A stretch of DNA of 64,000 bases from Bradyrhizobium sp. CCBAU 51627 (GCF_028128765.1 NZ_LBJG01000091.1:124001-188000), one strand, 5' to 3'. Shown: positions 19,161-28,232, counted from the stretch's first letter. Translations and numbers: made by a program. Notes: a model not told the origin generated them from the sequence alone.

Positions 19161-19919
19161 ATGATCCGCTACGAACTGTCGGGAAAAAGAGCGCTCGTGA
19201 CCGGTGCCGCTTCAGGCATCGGCTTGGCGACCTTGACGCGGTTGGCACGGTCGGGGTGCAGTGTTGCGCTGAACCACCTTCCCGACGATCCACGAGGGCC
19301 TGAGGAGGTGAGCAAGCTCCGCGCGGACGGTTACGACGTCTTCAGCGTACCGGGGGCTATCGGTGATGGAAAAGAGGCAGAACTCGTCAACGCTGCCGTT
19401 GACAAGATGGGAGGGCTCGACCTTCTCGTTAACAATGCTGGGACACCGGGAGCACGGAAGTCCATTTCGTCGTCCGACCTCGACCTTATCACTGACGAGC
19501 TGTGGTCGGCAGTGTTGGACACGAACCTCATCGGGCTCTTCCGATGCACGCGCGCGGCTGCCCCCTCGTTGCGGCAATCGAGAGGCGCGATCGTAAGTTT
19601 GGCCTCAGTGTCAGCCTTGACCTCGAGAGGGTCTAGTTTGGCCTATGCGGCAAGCAAGGCTGGTATCATTGCGATCACGCGTCATCTTGCGCAAGGTCTC
19701 GCACCGGAGATCCGGATTAACGCGGTGGCGCCGGGCGCGGTTGACAGCACCTGGCAGATCGAGTGGACGGAAGCGCAGCGGCAAAGCTCGATCGAGCGAA
19801 CTCCCTTGCGGCGCAGATGCGTTCCCGAGGACATCGCCGAAACGATCGTCTATCTTGGCTTCGCAGCGCCCATGATCACGGGGCAGACGATCGTCATCGA
19901 TGGCGGCCTGACGCTGTAG
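19161..19919 (+). CDS. SDR family oxidoreductase
   Basis: A 252-residue classical short-chain dehydrogenase/reductase. It shows the coenzyme motif VTGAASGIGLATL (residues 12-24), NNAGTPG, the active-site Ser in SLASVSALTS, and YAASKAGIIAITRHL with catalytic Tyr and Lys. A C-terminal PLRRRCVPEDIAETIVYLG plus TGQTIVIDGG follows, as in most family members. It oxidises or reduces an alcohol/ketone using NAD(P)(H). Start ATG 19161 has AAAGGAGAGA seven bases ahead. It is divergent from the ThDP enzyme, with which it probably shares a pathway, for example reduction of a ketol or aldehyde product. Confidence 0.92.
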   Translation: MIRYELSGKRALVTGAASGIGLATLTRLARSGCSVALNHLPDDPRGPEEVSKLRADGYDVFSVPGAIGDGKEAELVNAAVDKMGGLDLLVNNAGTPGARKSISSSDLDLITDELWSAVLDTNLIGLFRCTRAAAPSLRQSRGAIVSLASVSALTSRGSSLAYAASKAGIIAITRHLAQGLAPEIRINAVAPGAVDSTWQIEWTEAQRQSSIERTPLRRRCVPEDIAETIVYLGFAAPMITGQTIVIDGGLTL

Positions 19920-20137
19920 CTACGGCGCAAGTCGATCCTGAAGCTTTCGAACAGGAAGCATCGTTTTACCTGGATCGGTCCGAATGAGCTAGCAGCCTCC
20001 GGTGCTGAAAGAGGCGCCTGAACTCGGATGGTGGCACCTAGATGCTGCCGTGCAAGAAGGCTGGCGAGTTGCCCGCAGAGTCGCGCGAACCGCGGCTTTG
20101 CCGTTTGCTGTGACCTGGTCTGCGGAGAAGTCCGCTT

Positions 20138-20590
20138 CTAGCGCGTTCTCACGACACAGCTACTCATGTTTGGAAGATGAATTGAGCGGCCAAGGGCTTG
20201 TTCGACGAGATCGAAGGTGTCAATGAGCGCGCGCATCTTGATGAGCCGGGCGGCCTGGAACTGCGCGAACTGGCCGAGGCGTAACGAAATTGGCGTTTTG
20301 GAATCGCGCGAGATAAGCGAGCAGCGTAAAATGGAGGCCGCGGAATCCAAGCCAAGTATGGTCATCTCGCAGTCGAAACGCTGCACCTGAACAATGCCGG
20401 CGATGTTGCGGATAACTTCCAGCACAGCATGCTTGCCCTGCCGGCTGCCGAGAAACGGAAACATGTCAACGGGACCGTAGAGGGCCCACTCGATATTTTT
20501 ATCAAGCAAACCCTCGATGTCCGCAAAACATTGATCGTTGATGGCGCGATGCAAGGCGCGCGATAAGCGCCAATAGCAATGCTCTGTCAT
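20138..20590 (-). CDS. NTF2-like/SnoaL-type small protein
   Basis: A 150-residue protein with the pattern of the NTF2-like alpha+beta cone fold. An N-terminal helix (LHRAINDQCFADIEGLLDKN) is followed by IEWALYGPVDMFPFLGSRQG, a helix HAVLEVIRNIAGIVQVQRFD, and strands ending ISLRLGQFAQFQ...IDTFDLVEQALG. Members include ketosteroid isomerases, SnoaL cyclases and many binding proteins. No catalytic Asp/His pair is evident, so no reaction can be named. The ribosome site is weak. It converges with the SDR gene at 19161-19919 and stands alone. Confidence 0.7.
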   Translation of the reverse strand: MTEHCYWRLSRALHRAINDQCFADIEGLLDKNIEWALYGPVDMFPFLGSRQGKHAVLEVIRNIAGIVQVQRFDCEMTILGLDSAASILRCSLISRDSKTPISLRLGQFAQFQAARLIKMRALIDTFDLVEQALGRSIHLPNMSSCVVRTR

Positions 20591-20966
20591 GCGGGTACTT
20601 TCTGCAGGTCCGTCTTGAGAAGAGAAGCGGTTGCGCTGGCGTCTGTGCGGATGAGCTCAAAGGTCGTTCGATTTCACTTATTCGCGGAATGTGAATTGTG
20701 TGTAGCAACGCGGGTGGCTCTTCAGCATCTCGATGATCGAAATGCTGGCGCGTCTTGATCGATCGGGAGCTAGCGGCGCCCCGACCGCAGAATATCGCTG
20801 GCGGCAATCAGCAGGTCGTCAACGATCCTTCACTGACATGAAGCAGTGCCCCGGATTGCGTTCTGCGGGCGCAAAAGAACGAGAAACTGCGCCCACCGCC
20901 AGTGCGACACGGACGCCGAGTTCAGAGCCAGGCGGCCTGGTTTGGCATCAAGCTGACGTGAAACGT
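20591..20966. other. Gene-free stretch
   Basis: About 375 bases between two leftward genes, with no convincing frame or hairpin. It should carry the promoter of the NTF2-like gene. Confidence 0.3.
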
Positions 20967-21653
20967 TCACCAGCGAATCTTCACGCCGCGGTAGTCCTGA
21001 AAAACCCCGCTGGTGGCTGGCGTGAGCTCCGCGATCCGAGCGATAAGGCCGCTCGCGCACTCGTCAGCCGATATGAAAGCAACTTGTCCCTTGACCATCT
21101 CTGTTTGCACATAACCTGGATTTAGCAGCGCCACGAGGATCCCATCTCGAGCCCAGGCACGGGACAAGCCACGCATGCCATTGTTGAGCGCCGCCTTCGA
21201 GGCTCGATAAGCATACTTGCCGCCTGCAGCGCTGCTCGTCGAGCCCATGATGCTGGTGATTGCCACCAGCTTCTTCTGCGTGCTGTGTCTCAAATTGTCG
21301 TAGAGGGTCTGCGCGATCAGCATGGGGGCCAGGGCGTTGACCCGCATCGTGGTCATGTAACCTTCGGCCTCGATCCGGTCGGCCGATAGGCCGCTGATTC
21401 CGGCATTGTTGATGAGAATGTCGATTGGCTGATCGCCAAGGGTACGCTTAAGGGACGCGATCGAGGATTCGTCAGCGACATCCAGTGGAATGATCCGAAC
21501 GCGGCCGCTGGAGGACGCGGCGAGGGCTTTGAGCTCATCAGCTTTTGCTGGATGACGGCAGCAACCAAAGACCTCGGCACCCTCAGTCGCGTACTGCTGC
21601 GCAAGCGCAAGGCCGATGCCCCGATTTGCGCCCGTAATCAGAACTGTGCTCAT
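20967..21653 (-). CDS. SDR family oxidoreductase (C-factor/CsgA-like)
   Basis: A 228-residue SDR. The coenzyme motif is LITGANRGIGLALAQQY (residues 4-20), then NNAGISGLSA, the Ser region ITSIMGSTSSA, and YAYRASKAALNNGMRGLS with catalytic Tyr and Lys. It lacks the usual C-terminal IDGG tail and ends FQDYRGVKIRW, which is typical of the C-factor-like group that reduces small carbonyls or acts in signalling. ATG 21653 follows a GGGGAG. It is 75 bases downstream of the CmcJ-like gene on the same strand, so the two are likely one unit. The substrate is unknown. Confidence 0.88.
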   Translation of the reverse strand: MSTVLITGANRGIGLALAQQYATEGAEVFGCCRHPAKADELKALAASSSGRVRIIPLDVADESSIASLKRTLGDQPIDILINNAGISGLSADRIEAEGYMTTMRVNALAPMLIAQTLYDNLRHSTQKKLVAITSIMGSTSSAAGGKYAYRASKAALNNGMRGLSRAWARDGILVALLNPGYVQTEMVKGQVAFISADECASGLIARIAELTPATSGVFQDYRGVKIRW

Positions 21654-21728
21654 CTAAGGAACGTCTCCCCTTCGCCCGAACTGCGCAAGCCTTCCTATGA
21701 ACTTGCGAATGATCTCACCCTCTCTGAT

Positions 21729-22595
21729 TCAGTCGTAGTACACGAAGAAGCGCGCCTCGACACTCCTGCGGGGTTTCGCATCTGGGTAAGCGCGACGATT
21801 GTCGAACGCCGCATGAGCGGACCTTGGATTGTGATCGTCTTCGGAATCATACCCCTTAAACAAAGCGAACTCCGCCGAGGTCATCTCCGGGAAGTAATAC
21901 CAGCGGTGGACGGGACTGTAGTGGACCAGCCATGTCTTGTGTTTGACGTCGTATTTCTCGTAGACGGTATCGACCAGGTCCGTGTCGACAACCGAGTTGC
22001 CATCGCAGAACGCCAAAGGAAAATCCTGCGGCGGCTCGGAAAGTGCATGCCAGGCTTGGATGATCATCAATCGAGAATAGGCCCGGATCGGAATGCCCTG
22101 GAGTTGATCTTCCCGCGCGGCCATCACCGGGCCGGCGATCGGCGCATAATCAATGTGAGCAAAGCTGGCCACATACGGCCTGACCAGACCGGCTCCCTTC
22201 TCTGCCGGCGAAGCAGAGCTTGCGCCAACAGAGCGAATGATAACGGCGTCTTTCTTGGGTACGACCCACGAGGCCTTGAAGTAGTCCTTGATGAACGGGA
22301 CCATCTCTTCCAGATACCTGTCGCGCATGACCTCCGGATCACGCTCGTTCGCGCAGGAGATCTTGTGCTGAATGAGAGTGAAGCCTTCGCTGTCGAGAGA
22401 AAGTTCGTCCACAATCGGACGCGCATCGCGTATTGTCACGTCATAGCTTACCAGGGGCGCATCGGAGCCCGGCACGACGATTGCTGGTGCCTTCTCGCCC
22501 GGTGAGCGTCGAGCAAAGGCGATTTGACCTTGCACAGATTTTAGCTGATCACGGTTGATTTGCGCCGTCGACGGAACTCGCATCGCCGCTCCCAT
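21729..22595 (-). CDS. CmcJ/NvfI-family oxygenase-like protein (AsaB/GA4-desaturase type)
   Basis: A 288-residue protein with the family hallmarks. Near residue 150 is FAHIDYAP, with a His-x-Asp iron pair. PLAFCDGNSVVDTDLV follows near 205, then VHYSPVHRWYYFPEMT (distal His near 240) and FKGYDSEDD, and a C-terminal PRRSVEARFFVYY with a basic residue suited to 2-oxoglutarate. This family makes iron/2OG-type oxidations of secondary metabolites (cephamycin C, asperfuranone, gibberellin). Start ATG 22595 has CGGAGAAAA ahead. It is probably co-transcribed with the SDR downstream, forming a small oxidation/reduction pair for a natural product or plant compound. Confidence 0.8.
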   Translation of the reverse strand: MGAAMRVPSTAQINRDQLKSVQGQIAFARRSPGEKAPAIVVPGSDAPLVSYDVTIRDARPIVDELSLDSEGFTLIQHKISCANERDPEVMRDRYLEEMVPFIKDYFKASWVVPKKDAVIIRSVGASSASPAEKGAGLVRPYVASFAHIDYAPIAGPVMAAREDQLQGIPIRAYSRLMIIQAWHALSEPPQDFPLAFCDGNSVVDTDLVDTVYEKYDVKHKTWLVHYSPVHRWYYFPEMTSAEFALFKGYDSEDDHNPRSAHAAFDNRRAYPDAKPRRSVEARFFVYYD

Positions 22596-23018
22596 CTCTT
22601 TTTTTCTCCGCTTCAGAGATAGAATTTAAACGAGTATTATAGCGGGATACCTGCGAAGATTGGGGCGAAGATGCCGAAATTCTTCAGGAAGTAGACGAAC
22701 GTGGGGCCATTGCCCCTGTTGGCCCTGACTTGGTGAGGCCAGCCGCGGTAGGCTAGGAGGGCTCAGCAGTCGAGGCGACCAGTTCGGCGTGTCGCGCTTG
22801 GTACGATCAGCTTCCTCAGCACGAAAACCAGCACAAACCGCAACCATGCCGATGGGGTGATTAACAGAAGCCGACACTCAATCCACTGAGGCACTACCCT
22901 CATACACCGGAGGTAGGATCAGATAGCATCAGCCCATCTCGCAAATACACTCGAAGCAGAAGCAGAGCGACCGCCGCGAGAAGGGCAGCCCTGAGCCGCG
23001 AGCATCCAAGGAGTATAC
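22596..23018. other. Gene-free stretch
   Basis: About 420 bases upstream of the CmcJ-like gene, containing its promoter. No gene or known motif was found. It borders the palindrome at 23019-23044. Confidence 0.35.
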
Positions 23019-23044
23019 TGACAACGTCCCGCGGGACGTTGTCA
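23019..23044. repeat. Perfect 26-base GC-rich palindrome
   Basis: Arm TGACAACGTCCCG is followed directly by its exact reverse complement, with no loop. It lies 44 bases past the stop of the leftward M24 gene, next to a second hairpin. It could be a terminator, a bidirectional end signal or a protein site. There is no T tract. Confidence 0.55.
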
Positions 23045-23056
23045 ACTTCGACGCCC

Positions 23057-23080
23057 CGGGCTCTTCACTCGAAGAGCCCG
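23057..23080 (-). terminator. Hairpin after the M24 gene
   Basis: A 10-base perfect stem (CGGGCTCTTC) with a four-base loop ACTC starts 8 bases beyond the M24 stop codon at 23089. Strong stem, no T tract. It is the likely transcript end of the M24 gene, perhaps together with the palindrome that follows. Confidence 0.6.
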
Positions 23081-23088
23081 CAGCCGGG

Positions 23089-24258
23089 TTAAATCTCGAA
23101 AATCTGACGCGGCACCCGGGTCAACACGTCAGCTCCCGACTCCGTGACGCGGAATGTTTCGCTGAGAACATAGCCGAAATCCTCATCGATCCAGTTGCCC
23201 AGCATCAGATGGAAAGTCATGTTAGGTTTAAGAACGGTCATATCTCCTTCTTTAAGGCTAGTGACCGCCTCGTTCCAATCGATGCCGATGCCATAGCCAC
23301 AGCGGGATTCTTTCTGAAAGCCAGACTTCCCGATCGTGCGGTTGAATGCTTCGGCGACGTCGCTGCAGGTTGCTCCGGGCCGGACTTTTTCCAGCGCGGC
23401 CTCTAGGCCTTCGACCTCGGCCTCATGAATGCGCCGCAGACGGTCGGAAGGCTTGCCGATCGAGAAGGTGCGCATCACCGCAGCTGTATAAGTGTGGCGC
23501 ACGCCGCCGAGCTCAAGATTGATTTGTGAACCTTGGCGGAAGATGTCGTCGCTCCAGATGATGTGGCTTGTCCCCGTGCGTGGTGAGGAGCACATGAAGA
23601 TATTCGCGATTCCGGTCCCGTGCTTGCCATTGGCGCCGCGCGCCAGGGTCGATAGAATCTCGGCGACCGCGTCCGCTTCATGCACACCGGGGCGAATGAC
23701 TTCGGCCGCACGCAACATACCGGCATCGGCAATCGCGGCAGCTTCTTTCATCAAAGCTATTTCAAGATCGGACTTGATGACCCTGATCCAAGTGACGACG
23801 TGTGTACAGTCAACGAACCTCGCAGCCGGCAGTCGTTTCTTGAAGTTTTCCGCCGCTCGCGCTGGAAGCTGCCCCATTTCCAGTCCAACCCCGCGGTTGG
23901 TAAGCTTGGCTTCCTGAAGGAAATCGATGACAGCGTCGTACCCATCCTTCTCGGGGTTGCCAACGAGCGATTCGGGATATCCAATTATCTTGTTCCGCTC
24001 GAGAAACGTCAGATGGATCCCCGCTGGCACATCCATGAGGCGCAAAATGAGCGATGGCTCCTCTTCCTGGACGGAAACCACAAGAGCCTGCGGGACGTAG
24101 GCTGATCGCGCGGTGTAGCCGGTCAGATAATTGATACTGCGATCAAAGGTGACCACTAGTGTTTCGACGCCGCGCTTGACCATTTCTGCTTTTACCGCGG
24201 CAAGCCTTCGCAAGTACTCTGCGCGGGGAAACACCTGAGGTCCTTTAGCGACGGTCAT
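23089..24258 (-). CDS. M24-family protein, creatinase/ectoine-hydrolase-like
   Basis: A 389-residue pita-bread-fold protein with an N-terminal creatinase_N domain (about residues 15-150) and a C-terminal M24 domain. Metal-dependent M24 peptidases need two Asp residues in the motif D-x-G...D. Here the region reads LELGGVRHTYTAAVMRT, so both are lost, as in creatinase and the ectoine hydrolase DoeA/EutD, which cleave C-N bonds without metals. RCGYGIGIDWNEA near the end also fits that group. Start ATG 24258 has GAAGGAGCT nine bases upstream; the frame is open to 24357. Its relation to the EctB-like gene at 4.8 kb is suggestive, but the two are not linked. Confidence 0.85.
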   Translation of the reverse strand: MTVAKGPQVFPRAEYLRRLAAVKAEMVKRGVETLVVTFDRSINYLTGYTARSAYVPQALVVSVQEEEPSLILRLMDVPAGIHLTFLERNKIIGYPESLVGNPEKDGYDAVIDFLQEAKLTNRGVGLEMGQLPARAAENFKKRLPAARFVDCTHVVTWIRVIKSDLEIALMKEAAAIADAGMLRAAEVIRPGVHEADAVAEILSTLARGANGKHGTGIANIFMCSSPRTGTSHIIWSDDIFRQGSQINLELGGVRHTYTAAVMRTFSIGKPSDRLRRIHEAEVEGLEAALEKVRPGATCSDVAEAFNRTIGKSGFQKESRCGYGIGIDWNEAVTSLKEGDMTVLKPNMTFHLMLGNWIDEDFGYVLSETFRVTESGADVLTRVPRQIFEI

Positions 24259-24602
24259 TGTCTTAGCTCCTTCGTTCTTGGCTTCTAAAGTCGTCTGAGA
24301 TGAGCCCACACGTTTTGGCAAGCCTTGAACGGCCACAGCCCCCATTTTCACCTGCAAAGCACAATTCGACTTCGCTCGTTATGGAACGCCCGCCGTGCAT
24401 AATCCTTCCAAAGGGGCCAAAGAACCTGATCGCGAGAATATAGAGAATCTAGGAAAGGCGAATTCCTCTAAATGAGAGGAGTATCCGCCTAAATTCTGCG
24501 TGTAGGACCTGATGATAATGCTCAAAACCGAATAGGTTCGTTCTGTGCAGCTCGCCCGGATGAAATCTGGTCAAAGCCACCGAGTTCAGCTCGTGCACGA
24601 GA
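24259..24602. other. Intergenic region with the M24 promoter
   Basis: About 340 bases between the M24 start and the porin terminator. A short AT-rich part (24420-24520) probably holds the M24 promoter. No gene seen. Confidence 0.35.
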
Positions 24603-24632
24603 AAGGCCCCCGGCGGGCATGCCGGAGGCCTT
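24603..24632 (-). terminator. Porin terminator
   Basis: Stem AAGGCCCCCGGC / GCCGGAGGCCTT (12 pairs with one mismatch) with loop GGGCAT, about 60 bases after the porin stop. A near-copy with the same loop and the same mismatch position lies at 26457-26484. Confidence 0.75.
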
Positions 24633-24693
24633 CTTGGAGGTTAACCTAGATTATTGAGCCTGTGTGTTCTCCTTCAGCTACTTTGAAACAAAC

Positions 24694-26211
24694 TCACCAG
24701 TTCCGCTGCGCCCGCAGCAGCAACGCCAGGGTGTTCTGGTCTTTCAGCTCATATGCAGCAGCCGGCTTGGCGACACCAGACAGCAGCGGCAGGGTGACTG
24801 TGCTGCCGCCCGCGTACTTCTGGTCGAGCATCATGTAGGAGAGCTCGGCCGTGAAGGTCAGACCCTTAACCGGGGTCCAACGCGTTGCTGTGCCAACAAC
24901 TGCATAGTTGAAGTCGGGGTTGCAACCAGCAAGACCGCTCGAAAGCGCCAAGGTCCCGACAACCGCACCGCAGACGTAGCCTTTGGCTATGTTGTTATAC
25001 CGGACAGCCGCCCATGCGCCGTAGATCGACGTATTCCAATGTGGATCCCAGTTGTGGTTAAAGGCGCCGTTCATGCCGTAGGTCGTCGTCAACTCCTGCC
25101 CGGAGCCAGTTACGAAAACGGAATCCGAGACACCAGCAACACCAAGGCTCTGATATGCTCCTGGAAGGCTAGTGCCACCGTACATTGCGTACGTTCGCGA
25201 GAGATAGCTCTCGAAGTTGTAGCCGCTCGCACCCTTCGTATACACACCCTGAACATTGATCGAGTCACCCGCCCCCGTCGGGAGATTCTTAATCGACAAT
25301 GCCAGCTGACCAGCCCAGCCCCATTTGTCGTCCGGATGGCCGGTCGGTTCGGCAGCACCATAGTACGCAGCATGGTTGTCATGCGCGGCGAAGGACGCTT
25401 GGAAGAGGCCCCAAGCTTGGTCGACACGAAGCATCGCCACCAGATCGGCAGCTCGCGTACCCCCGATGTCGTTGGAGCCATACGCACCGCTGGCCAGACC
25501 GGCTGCTGTCGCACCGCTCACATTCCAGATGTTAGTGGTGTAGTTGGCGACTTGATCCTGAGCCGAGAAGGAGGCTGTGACGCCTTGACCGAAGTCAGCC
25601 GTATAGCTGAACTGGTTCACGGGCTCCCAGCCGCCGCCGCCGGGAATTTCCAAAGCGTTTCCCGGATATGAGGTCCAAGGCGACGAGAACTGCGACTGTG
25701 CCTTGCCAATTGTGAAACCAGCGAACTGGATGAAGGCATAATACACCCCCAGCCCACCCAAACCTGGCTGCGAAGTAAGCGACGAAGTATAGGCCGTCGC
25801 ACCATTCACACCCGTTGTGCCGGCCCCGGAATAGGTACCGCTGGACCAGGTGAATGCCAACTCTCCGAACGTCCGGAGCACGCCGTACTCGGTTGCGGTA
25901 CGCGTATCGAAGTTAAGGTCCTGACGGGAGCGCGCGCTGTAATAATCGCTCAGGCGGTTGTTAGCGCCCCCGACGCCACTGCTACGGACATCAAAATGAC
26001 CGCTCGTATTGAGGGTTGTTTCAGCGCGCAAATACCCCCCCAACTTGATGCACGTGTCAGTGCCCGGGATGTAGTAGAAGCCCGCGCCATACAGTGAGCA
26101 GATCTTTACGTATTCGATCGCCTTGGCCTTGACGGGAAGGTCGGCGGCCTGCGCGCCAGCCCCCACGAACATTGCCGCTGATCCAAGAATAATACCCTTC
26201 ATCACTTTCAT
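24694..26211 (-). CDS. Outer-membrane porin (Porin_2 family)
   Basis: A 505-residue alphaproteobacterial porin. A Sec signal peptide (MKVMKGIILGSAAMFVGAG, cut after AQA) is followed by ADLPVKAKAIEYVKICSLYG, GAGFYYIPGTDTCIKLGGY and a barrel rich in Gly, Ala, Tyr and Asn with alternating strands, ending in QRNW with the aromatic C-terminal residue used by the Bam machinery. Porins of this kind let small solutes through the outer membrane as trimers and are abundant in Bradyrhizobium. Start ATG 26211 has GGAGG ten bases upstream. The gene is alone, but terminator-like copies lie on both sides, pointing to a lost tandem copy. Confidence 0.95.
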   Translation of the reverse strand: MKVMKGIILGSAAMFVGAGAQAADLPVKAKAIEYVKICSLYGAGFYYIPGTDTCIKLGGYLRAETTLNTSGHFDVRSSGVGGANNRLSDYYSARSRQDLNFDTRTATEYGVLRTFGELAFTWSSGTYSGAGTTGVNGATAYTSSLTSQPGLGGLGVYYAFIQFAGFTIGKAQSQFSSPWTSYPGNALEIPGGGGWEPVNQFSYTADFGQGVTASFSAQDQVANYTTNIWNVSGATAAGLASGAYGSNDIGGTRAADLVAMLRVDQAWGLFQASFAAHDNHAAYYGAAEPTGHPDDKWGWAGQLALSIKNLPTGAGDSINVQGVYTKGASGYNFESYLSRTYAMYGGTSLPGAYQSLGVAGVSDSVFVTGSGQELTTTYGMNGAFNHNWDPHWNTSIYGAWAAVRYNNIAKGYVCGAVVGTLALSSGLAGCNPDFNYAVVGTATRWTPVKGLTFTAELSYMMLDQKYAGGSTVTLPLLSGVAKPAAAYELKDQNTLALLLRAQRNW

Positions 26212-26456
26212 CGATGAACCTCCAAGTTGGAAACCGGGTTTCCGTCCTTCAAAGATCCGCTACCAGCTCCACCCCAGGCGGACGGCTTGACGGAACGACT
26301 TCGAGGACCCCCTCGCTGTCCCAACGAGAAATACTTTCGATAATCAATTGCTACAATCAATTAATGATCGGAATTATTTCTTTGTGCCGCACCGTTGCTG
26401 ATTGGCAACAGCCCGCCGCTCAAGACGAGCAGAAGGACCGGATTCGACCAAAAATA

Positions 26457-26484
26457 AAGCCCCCGGGGGGCATCCCGAGGGCTT
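26457..26484 (-). terminator. Second porin-type terminator, upstream of the porin
   Basis: Stem AAGCCCCCGGG / CCCGAGGGCTT with loop GGGCAT, followed by ACTTGGAG. The loop, mismatch position and trailing bases match the terminator at 24603-24632, yet it lies 246 bases upstream of the porin start with no leftward gene in front of it. Read as the terminator of a deleted tandem porin. Confidence 0.6.
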
Positions 26485-26631
26485 ACTTGGAGATTTCGTT
26501 GAGCAGGACTGTCTAGAAAATCCTAACGAGCGCCATATTGATATCAGAGCTCAATTGCATTAGTCAATTGATAAATTAGATGGTGGGGATGTCCTGGGTG
26601 GGCTATTTCAGTCTTCCCGACATTGAATAGG

Positions 26632-27177
26632 ATGCAGCGGACCCCGCTCACGCTCGCCGCCGCGGACAATCAGAACTGGCAAAAAAGAATGAAGATGGCC
26701 ACACAAGAGCAATTTAACAGGGCTGTAAGGGACCTGATCTGGAACATCGTCGAGATTCGCGCTCAACTGGAAGAAATCGATAAAAGTTGGGCGGAATTAA
26801 TCGGTATAAGCGAACCTCAATGGCTAATGCTGATGGCGATCGATGAACTCGACCATGGCAGCGGCGTTTCCGGCATTGCAGTCGCCAATAAATTGGGGTT
26901 TCACCCCGCATTTATCACGACTCAGACGAAGAAACTTGAACAGCTGGAATTTCTAATCCGCGCAACGTCGCCTGATGATGCAAGATTCTTGCAGATCTCG
27001 TTGACCCCAAAGGTGCGGACGGAAATTGCTAAGCTGTCGGACAAGAGACAAGCCGTCAATTCGACGATTCTAAATGGCTTGGATGAGGAGTCGCTTGCGT
27101 ATCTCAATAAACGGCTAAACGCGATTGCCAGGAACAGCAGATTGGCATCCCAGAAATTAAGCCTTGGGCTGCTATGA
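26632..27177 (+). CDS. MarR-family transcriptional regulator
   Basis: A 181-residue winged-helix protein. The DNA-binding part is SGIAVANKLGFHPAFITTQT plus KKLEQLEFLIRATSPDDARF with the wing, then LTPKVRTEIAKLSDKRQ, flanked by dimer helices at both ends as in MarR proteins. These repress nearby genes and respond to small phenolic or other ligands. Start choice is uncertain: ATG 26632 (in-frame TTG at 26623) gives an N-terminal tail, and later ATGs near 26690 would give the usual 150-160 residues. Its 3' end overlaps the convergent hydrolase gene by six bases. The target may be the divergent porin 420 bases away. Confidence 0.85.
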   Translation: MQRTPLTLAAADNQNWQKRMKMATQEQFNRAVRDLIWNIVEIRAQLEEIDKSWAELIGISEPQWLMLMAIDELDHGSGVSGIAVANKLGFHPAFITTQTKKLEQLEFLIRATSPDDARFLQISLTPKVRTEIAKLSDKRQAVNSTILNGLDEESLAYLNKRLNAIARNSRLASQKLSLGLL

Positions 27178-28215
27178 AGCTGGAGCGTGATCGAGCTTGC
27201 GCTCGAGCCATTCGAAGACGGCCTCATCGCATGTTATGAAGTTATCGAATGCCCCCTCTGGGGTCTGTGGTATCAACAATTCCAGGTCAATGCTCGCCCA
27301 CGCGCAATCAGCCTCTAATTTGATTGCCTCAGACGCGTTGAAAATACTGCGCTCGCCAGCAACGACGAGAATGGGACATCTTAACTTCCTCGCCAAACGC
27401 AATCGTTGCGTCGAGGACAGCCCCGCGTCCGGAATCACAGCAGTCCTAGTCATCCACTCAATAGATGACCGAGTCCGGGTCCAGCTCCAAAGCCCCCCGT
27501 CGCAAATCGCAGCAGACACGCGGCCGTCAGCCGCAGCAAAATTTGTCGCGAGCGCGGCTGAAAGGCCTTCTCCGTAGATTGCCATTCGAGACGCATCAAT
27601 TTCGGGCAGGGTCGACAAATGATCCAAGCAATAAGAAAGCAATATTTCTGACGGTCCAAGCCAATGATTTGAGATGTCATCGTAGGAGACGACGAGAACC
27701 GCCATGTTTCGACCAGTTATAAGAGGCAAGAGTCTACCAAGCAGGATCCCTGCCGTTTCTTCTTCCCTGCTGATGCAAACAATTGCGGGGACGCACGAGC
27801 CGGAAGTACGGGCGGGCACGTAGTAGGCAGACAACTCGCCCTGATCATAGAGCGTGATTTTGACACGCTCCACCCTCTGATCTAAGGATCCGAAGCCCTC
27901 GACGCAGGCCTCCAGCTTGGCCACAAGCCCCGCCCTTTGCGGATCGTCTTCATCGGAGAGTCGTCTGGCAACTTCAAATGCAGTAAGCGCGCAAAGCCAA
28001 GCATGGGCAGCTTCGTCAAGAGTACCTCTTTGGACGCTAAGATCGGCGAAGAGGCAATGAGCGTCTCCGATACTTGTCCATTTTGCAGCACAATTTCTCC
28101 GGCCTGCAATGTCGCTTTCCTGATCAACACCATCAAGGAACACGACAGCACTTTGTCGCGTGGACGCAAGATTGCCTGTCACTTCAGGCCAAGCAGCGCG
28201 CAACATCCGTTTCAT
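27172..28215 (-). CDS. Alpha/beta-hydrolase-like protein lacking the nucleophile serine
   Basis: A 347-residue protein related to the FrsA/dienelactone or 2,6-dihydroxypseudooxynicotine hydrolases. An N-terminal helical cap (to about residue 120) precedes the hydrolase core (VERVKITLYDQGELSAYYVP, MAVLVVSYDDISNHWLG). The elbow that should read G-x-S-x-G is IYGEGLSAALA, with Gly in the nucleophile position. No clear catalytic His is seen in the last 40 residues. So it looks enzymatically dead or uses another mechanism. Start ATG 28215 is chosen; a TTG at 28236 overlaps the stop of an upstream remnant. Tail-to-tail overlap of six bases with the MarR gene. Confidence 0.75.
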   Translation of the reverse strand: MKRMLRAAWPEVTGNLASTRQSAVVFLDGVDQESDIAGRRNCAAKWTSIGDAHCLFADLSVQRGTLDEAAHAWLCALTAFEVARRLSDEDDPQRAGLVAKLEACVEGFGSLDQRVERVKITLYDQGELSAYYVPARTSGSCVPAIVCISREEETAGILLGRLLPLITGRNMAVLVVSYDDISNHWLGPSEILLSYCLDHLSTLPEIDASRMAIYGEGLSAALATNFAAADGRVSAAICDGGLWSWTRTRSSIEWMTRTAVIPDAGLSSTQRLRLARKLRCPILVVAGERSIFNASEAIKLEADCAWASIDLELLIPQTPEGAFDNFITCDEAVFEWLERKLDHAPAS

Positions 28216-28232
28216 CCCTTCAGCGCGAGTCC

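Noticed and set aside
21552..22505. Open frame of 317 codons on the plus strand
   Set aside because: It is antisense to the CmcJ-like oxygenase and the SDR, whose motifs are clear; it is a GC-rich shadow.
24664..25671. Open frame of 335 codons on the plus strand
   Set aside because: Antisense shadow of the porin gene, without ribosome site or motif.
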